Part shown: positions 16,401 to 21,013 of the stretch, one piece after another
How the letters are laid out: every line of letters begins with the position of its first letter
Position numbering within the stretch: the stretch's first letter is position 1
Assembly: GCA_943913325.1 (NCBI GenBank)
Contig: CALTXP010000024.1
Span: 1-21,013, forward strand
Direction: 5' to 3'
Source of the DNA: an uncultured Anaerococcus sp.
GTDB taxonomy: Bacteria; Bacillota; Clostridia; Tissierellales; Peptoniphilaceae
Length of the DNA stretch: 21,013 bases
The notes under the pieces: model-generated
The model's input: the letters and a program-made list of their open reading frames with translations, nothing else
The model's database searches: none
Told to the model about the DNA's origin: nothing
Translations under genes and position numbers: made by a program

Positions 16401-16815
16401 CTTCCTCTTTTAAAATTACATTTGCATTATCACTTATCACCGTGAAATTGGGGCCTAGATTATCAAAGTAATAAAAATATTCCCTAAGCATGTCAGAAGC
16501 AAAGGCATGGAGTGTTTGAATATGAGCATGCTTTAACAATTTAAGCTGATCCTTTAAAAACTTATTTGAAGGATCATTTTCTATTTCTCTTTCTATAGCA
16601 GATCTTATCCTATCTTTCATCTCTATAGATGCTTTGTTGGTAAAAGTAACTATAATCATCTTATCAACATCAATTTTCTCAGTTAATATTAGATCTATAA
16701 CCCTATCTACCAATACCCTAGTTTTGCCAGATCCTGCAGCAGCAGATATAATTATATTTTTTCCTCTTTCTTTTATCGCCTTCTTTTGGCTAGGTGTGTA
16801 AATTATATCAGCCAT
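13441..16815 (-). CDS. addA: ATP-dependent helicase/nuclease subunit A (AddA)
   Basis: This 1124-residue protein is the UvrD-like motor and nuclease subunit of AddAB, which processes double-strand DNA ends for recombination. Seen in order: the Q-motif YTPSQ (6-10), Walker A SAAAGSGKT (24-32), Walker B FFDEYQDSN (near 377), helicase motif V-like MTIHKSKGLEFPVV (near 725), motif VI LYVALTRA (near 803), and a C-terminal RecB-family nuclease with GTIIHKVFQGL (near 975), GQIDIMF (near 1058) and LLDFKTD (near 1074), whose acidic and lysine residues look intact. It is somewhat shorter than the usual 1200-1250. The start overlaps the addB end by eight bases (ATGGCTGA) and has AGGAGG six bases upstream, inside addB. 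It is the last gene of the sbcC-addB-addA operon. Confidence 0.95.
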   Translation of the reverse strand: MADIIYTPSQKKAIKERGKNIIISAAAGSGKTRVLVDRVIDLILTEKIDVDKMIIVTFTNKASIEMKDRIRSAIEREIENDPSNKFLKDQLKLLKHAHIQTLHAFASDMLREYFYYFDNLGPNFTVISDNANVILKEEAIDEVFDEEYKKADQAFHNFIHNFSTSRSDREAKSIVLKTYDKITSEINPIRWLDEKTRDPFDFDIFKDMIRDRMDLILEDISKIKSLVFDNDMRDKYTEMLEGDFNLVNGLNNLIYTEWDLFIEKIKKAKFSTMVRARKDEKDIQAIIKAKRDLYKKELSNISSLVLNTNSDIIRDFSKKEMIVLSELNYLTKRFIKKYKAKKLDGSYLDFNDLEEKFINLLENEEANSIIRERFQYIFFDEYQDSNEIQNYIIEKLAGENNLFFVGDVKQSIYGFRRAEPEIFLDKLDSYESKENKNSIRINLNENFRTDKDIIKFINYIFDRIMTKEQSSIDYKNGGHRLNSTKTFDKKNPKSEIHILDDKLNEENHIANIIENLIEEGYEYRDIAILLRSGSKSYQYENALKSANIPFFNDINKVSFAATEVTFFINILKLIANPKDDITLLSVLRSEMYKFSEEDIATIRLASNNIRFYQALEDYNENNDLLNKINDFKTSYDDFSYQLSLMNLYEFGNYVFEVSKFYEFLMARDRGSDRIANIEAFIDLMADYESNNDNGLYGFLDYIENLSLYQTDNINPARDLSENENLVRIMTIHKSKGLEFPVVILADAAKRFNNKHLRENIVYDNKLGIGINVADYENKVILSSLKKDLITEKISILNKREEMRVLYVALTRAINKLVVVGKRKLNTVDKLYARDDYLNMSTYMDWIISTISQDKISIDLFDKDINSDELKDIASLKIINEENEYQDNKDYDINDLLELNIHDKLYEKFKKIYTSPYEYESDTRDSIKKSVTEITKNFNPEEDGYQVPSYNRFNQVGEYRKPSFISEVKEYKATDRGTIIHKVFQGLNYQKYDKRSLKRALDRLVIDNKIKRDELAVIENDKIINYFNNKEIMSLYQSAESIRKEESFLMKYQDYYVNGQIDIMFEFSDHIVLLDFKTDAIKREGLYDDQLKIYKQAIEESLDKKVTKSYIYWYNFSELVELNNI

Positions 16816-18910
16816 CTATATCCTCCTCATCTTTATAAAGATCAGTAATTGCCTTACTCCTATCAAAATCTCTATACTTATCGCTATCAATACTTTCATC
16901 AAACTTACAAATACCCTTAAAGTCACAATATTGACACTCATTCTGGCTTTCGCTATATCTAATAGGATTAAGCTTTATATTGCCAATTTTTATTTCTTTT
17001 ATATATTTACTTACGAGATTTTTGGCAAAATTACTTATAAGACCTTCTTGTTTGGTAGTTAAAATATCTGTATTTTTCCTATCGATTACACCAATATTTT
17101 TATTATCAAAATTATCTTTATCTATTAATTTAAAAACTTCTTCATTTACCTTTACTATTAGACCATTCATCCTAAATTTATCTTCATAAATTTTTTCTAT
17201 ATTAGATTTATCATAAGTATCATTTATTCTTTCTAACTCATCAGAAAGCGGCATATAGAAGGATCCTATAGGAACAATGCTATCATTCATTGCTTTAGCA
17301 CTCATCATGTAAACTAATAATTGCAAATCCAGTCCATTTAGTATATTTACTATCTTAAAAACTTTCTTACCTGTTTTATAATCTATAATCCTAAGATAAT
17401 TATCTGCTTTATCAAGCCTATCAATCCTACCTCTTAAATAATTTTCGCTGTCTACATATACCCCTGGCAAGCTATTTTCTTTGTTATAGCCAAAATCTAC
17501 TTCTACATCTAAAACATTAAATTCTCCCTTTTTAAGTTGACTTATAACTTCTTTGGAATTATTTTTTGTGTTCTTGGCTAAGTTATTTAATATAAATTGG
17601 TTACGTGGATCATCTCTACGTGTTTTATCTAAGTAATTATCAATACTAGAATTAAAATTTTGAGTAATTAATTTATCAAGCTTTTCATCAGTTATTTCAT
17701 CTAAATTACTATCTTTTATTAGCCTTGATACATCCTCTAGGGAATTATGAACTATTGATCCTAACTCTCTGGCATCTACGTCATAATTTTCCTCATAGTA
17801 TGGCTTTATTCCATAGTTTATAAAGTACCTATAAGGGCATTTAGAATAAGTTTCTATTTCTGTTACATTAAAGTGATTTTTAGGGTACAAGGACTTAGCC
17901 AAATTTTGGTCTATACTATTTTTATTATTAGTATAATAAATCCCATCTACCATAGTTTCAAAGTCACCATAATCTTTTAGATATGATATATAGGATTTAA
18001 CAAAATCAAGTTCTGCTTCTTCTACTTTTTCTCCTTTGCGAATTTTCCACAATACTTCCATACTGTATTTTTGTGAAAGTTCTCTAGAATAGATCATCTC
18101 TAATAAGGGAAGCTTTGTCAGATCTGTTATTTTTAAATTTGGAAATAGCTTAAGTATCCCATTTAAAACGATAGATTTATTTATTGCTGATCCATCTTTA
18201 TCGCTTAAAGCAAAAGAAAAGTATATCTTTTCACTACTACTTATCATCTTATATAGGTTAAGCTTTTCTCTTTCTTCTAGATCTTCTTCATAGATTTTAA
18301 GGTCTAAGTTTATATTAGTTAGTTTATCTTTTTCATCCTTACCTAATAGGAAATCTCTTCCAGACTTAGATGGGAAAAATGTGTCATTTAGACCCAAGGC
18401 AAAATTAATAGGTCTTTGTGACACCCTAGGTCTTCTAAAATTAGTTACGATAATATGATCTTTAGTTGGTGGTATGATACCTATATCTATATCACTTGCA
18501 GTAGCTTTTATTGTATTATAAATTGATTTTAAAGAAGTATTTCTATCTCCCATAAGATTTACTAGCTCTTCTAATATAGATATAAATTTATCCCATACTT
18601 GATCATTTTCATTATAATTATCAAGCTCCCCTTCTTCTAGGAGAATATTTTGATAATTATTAATAGCTTTGATAAAAGCAGAATTAGATATCATCTCATA
18701 AATTGCAATAACTACATCATAAGTTTTAGAATCTTCTTTATTAAGATTTAATAATGGATCTAAGAGCTTTAGTATCTTTTTTCTTATATCCCTTACTATT
18801 TTTTCTTCATTTATCTTATATGTTAACTTTTCATCTTTAAATGGGTCATCCTTATATAGCTTTTTGTAATAGTCTATATCAAGCTTAAAGTACTTATCTT
18901 CTTTGAACAT
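16808..18910 (-). CDS. addB: AddB, C-terminal part (frame-separated): helicase-like region and Fe-S nuclease
   Basis: These 700 residues continue AddB from about residue 416. They hold the later helicase-like region and the C-terminal nuclease: KCPYRYF (first Fe-S cysteine, near 357 of this part), GSIVHNSLE (near 381), GRIDRLDKADNYLRIIDYKTGKK-type block (about 493-515, with the catalytic Asp and Lys), and the final three cysteines in CQYCDFKGICKF (about 657-668) that complete the 4Fe-4S staple. An ATG at 18910 follows the previous stop by eight bases with AAAAGGAG ahead, but the SD-to-ATG gap is only two bases, so independent initiation may be weak. The preceding codons (I-K-G-D) are open in this frame up to the A-run, consistent with one original gene of about 1116 residues. 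It overlaps addA by eight bases. Confidence 0.85.
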   Translation of the reverse strand: MFKEDKYFKLDIDYYKKLYKDDPFKDEKLTYKINEEKIVRDIRKKILKLLDPLLNLNKEDSKTYDVVIAIYEMISNSAFIKAINNYQNILLEEGELDNYNENDQVWDKFISILEELVNLMGDRNTSLKSIYNTIKATASDIDIGIIPPTKDHIIVTNFRRPRVSQRPINFALGLNDTFFPSKSGRDFLLGKDEKDKLTNINLDLKIYEEDLEEREKLNLYKMISSSEKIYFSFALSDKDGSAINKSIVLNGILKLFPNLKITDLTKLPLLEMIYSRELSQKYSMEVLWKIRKGEKVEEAELDFVKSYISYLKDYGDFETMVDGIYYTNNKNSIDQNLAKSLYPKNHFNVTEIETYSKCPYRYFINYGIKPYYEENYDVDARELGSIVHNSLEDVSRLIKDSNLDEITDEKLDKLITQNFNSSIDNYLDKTRRDDPRNQFILNNLAKNTKNNSKEVISQLKKGEFNVLDVEVDFGYNKENSLPGVYVDSENYLRGRIDRLDKADNYLRIIDYKTGKKVFKIVNILNGLDLQLLVYMMSAKAMNDSIVPIGSFYMPLSDELERINDTYDKSNIEKIYEDKFRMNGLIVKVNEEVFKLIDKDNFDNKNIGVIDRKNTDILTTKQEGLISNFAKNLVSKYIKEIKIGNIKLNPIRYSESQNECQYCDFKGICKFDESIDSDKYRDFDRSKAITDLYKDEEDIDG

Positions 18911-18927
18911 ATCTCCTTTTATTTTTC
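18908..18927 (-). other. Frame change point within addB at an A-run
   Basis: On the minus strand the bases read GAAAAATAAAAGGAGATATG. The upstream frame meets TAA (18921-18919) right after AAA; the downstream frame is -1 relative to it and open across this point. One additional A in the five-A run (18922-18926) would restore a single AddB chain. The junction also contains an SD-like AAAAGGAG directly before an ATG. Confidence 0.75.
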
Positions 18928-20157
18928 TGCTAATAATATAATTTTATCAGCAGAATTTTCTCCAAAATCAAATATATTCGATCTTAAAAAATAGCTTAAA
19001 TCATGACTATTAAAGCCATAAATAACAAGTCTGAGAGCTGCAAGCCAAGTTTTTACTATGTGATTATCTAATAATTTATTAGTCTTATCCATAAATACAG
19101 GTAGATTATATCTATTAAATACCTTACTTATCTCATTCTCATATTGACTTTCATCAGAAATATATACAGCTATGTCCTTATATCTAATATTTTTTTCATA
19201 GACTAGCTTATTAATTATTAAAGCAACATTTTCCACTTCTGTTTTAGAAGAAATAGACTCTAAAACATGAATATTAGAAGCTTTCATTCTATAAAAATTT
19301 GGATTATATCTCTCATAATTTAAACACAAGTGATTTATATCCTCATTTTTATTTAAAGATTCATTTAGATTTATTTCCTTAATTTTATCAATATCCCTAA
19401 GTCTATAGTAAAACTTATTAGCCATATCATATATTTCTAAATCCTTAGCCATAGGGTTATTTATAAAGCTTTTATCAAGAGTTAGGGCTACGTTAATATT
19501 GGATCCTAATCTTAAGAGCTCTCCTATAAAATCCATTTTAATATCAGAAATATAATCAAATTTATCAAAGTAAAAATTAGCACCTTTTAAAAAATCACAA
19601 GAAGATAGTCTAGTAATAACTTGATTTAGCTTATCTTCTGTATCAAGGTATTTATCAGCTATTTCCTTTTGATAGGCATCATAAATAAGCTTTGTTTCTC
19701 TAAATTTTAGCTTAAGTATCTCATCATCTACGTTAGTATCTATAGTTTTAAAAAATTCTTCATCAAAATTATTATCCTTTATATTAGTAATAAAAGATTC
19801 AATATCATTTATAAAATCTATATTTTGATATTTCCCCTTAAACAAAGTAAGATCATCATTTATATCTTTAAGAATATTAGATAAAAGTATAACCTTTCCG
19901 CTTTTACTTAAAATATTATCGGAAAGCCCCCCTGTATTATCAATAATATATCTAGAAAGTGAAGAAAATGATAGCACCTTAGCATCCATAACAGTACTAT
20001 AAGAAATATTATCCATAAGATTGATATCAGATTGTAAGGTATATTGTTCAGGTACAATTAAAAATGCCCTTTCTTTATTATCTAGACTTTCTTCTATTTT
20101 TTTATAAATATATTTGCTATTAGCACTAGGAGATTTTGAAATAATTGTAGTAATCAT
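18919..20157 (-). CDS. addB: AddB, N-terminal part (interrupted by a frame change)
   Basis: These 412 residues match the first third of AddB (helicase/nuclease subunit B, normally about 1150 residues in one chain). The conserved AFLIVPEQYTLQSD (about 34-47), KVLSFSSLSRYI (about 64-75) and the later VALIINKLVYEKNIRYKDIAVY are hallmarks. The position where AddB usually has a Walker A (GRSGSGKT in Bacillus) reads SKSPSANSKY here, so the glycines and the GK(T/S) are gone. The frame ends at TAA in GCAGAAAAATAAAAGGAG; moving back one base at the AAA gives a continuous AddB. The gene starts with ATGA overlapping the sbcC stop and has GAGGTG upstream. No other damage is seen, so the break is recent, an artefact, or tolerated. 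Confidence 0.85.
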   Translation of the reverse strand: MITTIISKSPSANSKYIYKKIEESLDNKERAFLIVPEQYTLQSDINLMDNISYSTVMDAKVLSFSSLSRYIIDNTGGLSDNILSKSGKVILLSNILKDINDDLTLFKGKYQNIDFINDIESFITNIKDNNFDEEFFKTIDTNVDDEILKLKFRETKLIYDAYQKEIADKYLDTEDKLNQVITRLSSCDFLKGANFYFDKFDYISDIKMDFIGELLRLGSNINVALTLDKSFINNPMAKDLEIYDMANKFYYRLRDIDKIKEINLNESLNKNEDINHLCLNYERYNPNFYRMKASNIHVLESISSKTEVENVALIINKLVYEKNIRYKDIAVYISDESQYENEISKVFNRYNLPVFMDKTNKLLDNHIVKTWLAALRLVIYGFNSHDLSYFLRSNIFDFGENSADKIILLAEK

Positions 20158-21013
20158 ACTATCACCTCTATATTACTTCCCTCATCTTGTCTATAATCTA
20201 CTAATATCTTGGCATCTATGGCTTCCTTTAAATCTTTAACATGGGATATTAGACCTATAAACTTATTTTCATAAGATAATTTTTCTATTTGTTTTATGAC
20301 ATTGTTTAAATAATCATCTGATAGAGTCCCAAAACCTTCATCTATAAATAAGGTATCTATTGTTATTCCTCCATTTTCTACGCTTATTTCATCAGAAAGT
20401 CCAAGAGCTAAGGATAGGGATGCTAAGAAAGACTCACCTCCAGAAAGTGTTGATGCTGGTCGCTTTTTCCCAGTATTCGCATCTAAAATTTCTATATCTA
20501 GACCTTGCTTACTCCTAGCATCATTACCTACCGACTTACGAACCATAGAAAATTGACCATCAGACATATCTAGTAGCCTTATATTAGCATAGGATAATAC
20601 CTTATCAAAATAATAAGTAAGAACAAAGCTTTCAAAATCTATCTTCTCACGACCAGCAAGCTTAGCAAAAGATCCATCTGAAATTTTTGAAAGTTTTGAT
20701 AAGATTTCAGAATCTTTTTTACTAGCTGAAAATTCTTCTTCTATACTTAATAAATCCTTATAAACCAGGTCTACATTTGATAGCTTTAAATTATTAGATG
20801 ACTTATCATCTCTTAAGACTTTTACTTTCTGATCAATTGATGAAAGGTCCTTATCTATTTTTTCTATATCTACTTTGTCTTTATCCTTATATGGTAGATA
20901 TGTTTGATAGACTATATTAAGCTTCTCTAAATTGCTAAAGTATTTATCTATCTCTTCTTTTCTATTTGATAAATCTTTGTAACTATCTAAGTAGCTTTTG
21001 TAATAATCATAGC
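20154..21013 (-). CDS. sbcC: Exonuclease subunit SbcC, C-terminal part (runs off the right edge)
   Basis: The minus-strand frame is open from the right edge (21013) to the stop at 20154, giving about 286 residues of the C-terminus. It begins in a charged coiled coil (about 21013-20700) and ends in the SMC-like ATPase half: FDKVLSYANIRLLDMSDGQFSMVR, read through 20640-20540, signature STLSGGESFLASLSLALGLSD, Walker B TLFIDEGFGTLSDD and the ISHVKDL switch histidine. This is SbcC, the Rad50-like partner of SbcD nuclease, which opens DNA hairpins and blocked ends. An internal ATG at 20567 is not the start, because family-typical residues continue upstream. It overlaps addB by four bases (ATGA). 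The N-terminal Walker A half and sbcD would lie to the right of the window. Confidence 0.93.
   Translation of the reverse strand, partial: YDYYKSYLDSYKDLSNRKEEIDKYFSNLEKLNIVYQTYLPYKDKDKVDIEKIDKDLSSIDQKVKVLRDDKSSNNLKLSNVDLVYKDLLSIEEEFSASKKDSEILSKLSKISDGSFAKLAGREKIDFESFVLTYYFDKVLSYANIRLLDMSDGQFSMVRKSVGNDARSKQGLDIEILDANTGKKRPASTLSGGESFLASLSLALGLSDEISVENGGITIDTLFIDEGFGTLSDDYLNNVIKQIEKLSYENKFIGLISHVKDLKEAIDAKILVDYRQDEGSNIEVIV

Noticed and set aside
18905..18927. Canonical programmed -1 frameshift site in addB
   Set aside because: The bases before the stop do not make an X-XXY-YYZ heptamer, the SD-like motif is downstream rather than upstream, and no obvious stimulatory hairpin was found. A simple one-base indel is as likely.

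Overview
The window is very AT-rich Gram-positive DNA from an anaerobe of the Firmicutes/Clostridia-Tissierellia type. A Peptoniphilaceae genus such as Anaerococcus is my best guess from base composition, a fermentative CoA-transferase, an Nfn-type ferredoxin/NADP(H) oxidoreductase, strong AGGAGG ribosome-binding sites and a sortase-anchored surface enzyme with an NPKTG signal. The genus is inference; no rRNA or other phylogenetic marker is present. No phage, plasmid, CRISPR, tRNA or rRNA genes were seen. Most of the content is ordinary chromosomal housekeeping.

Layout. Positions 1-291 hold no gene but contain a 160-bp element with imperfect terminal inverted repeats. On the minus strand follow an acyl-CoA:acetate/propionate-type CoA-transferase (292-1857) with a near-perfect promoter and a structured leader, and then a tightly packed four-gene operon read from 4644 down to 2117: membrane J-domain protein, the two halves of a ThrE-like amino-acid exporter, and msrA. 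A lone ABC exporter half-transporter (4762-6531) ends in a strong hairpin terminator just before that operon's promoter. Divergently, on the plus strand, lie nfnA and nfnB (6659-8891), two tandem terminators, and a secreted, cell-wall-anchored metallophosphoesterase (9108-11489). A convergent aldo/keto reductase (minus, 11610-12446) shares a 59-bp intergenic region with a short-chain dehydrogenase (plus, 12506-13234) whose mRNA looks leaderless. The right third (13441-21013, minus) is a DNA double-strand-break repair operon, sbcC-addB-addA, entering from beyond the right edge. Its genes overlap by 4 and 8 bases.

How the genes work together. AddAB resects double-strand ends and loads recombinase; SbcC (with SbcD, not in the window) opens hairpins and blocked ends. 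Their translational coupling suggests co-ordinated dosage. NfnAB couples NADH, NADPH and ferredoxin pools and, with the CoA-transferase, fits amino-acid or sugar fermentation. MsrA and the ThrE-like exporter are co-transcribed with a J-domain membrane protein, an assortment without an obvious single pathway.

The points most worth a second look are: addB is split by a single-base frame change at an A-run and has also lost the N-terminal Walker A residues; two diverged copies of a small inverted-repeat element lie downstream of minus-strand genes and may serve as terminators; the short-chain dehydrogenase has an extended -10 directly before its ATG; and the CoA-transferase leader carries a cre-like palindrome followed by a second hairpin. 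I found no convincing new multi-gene system.
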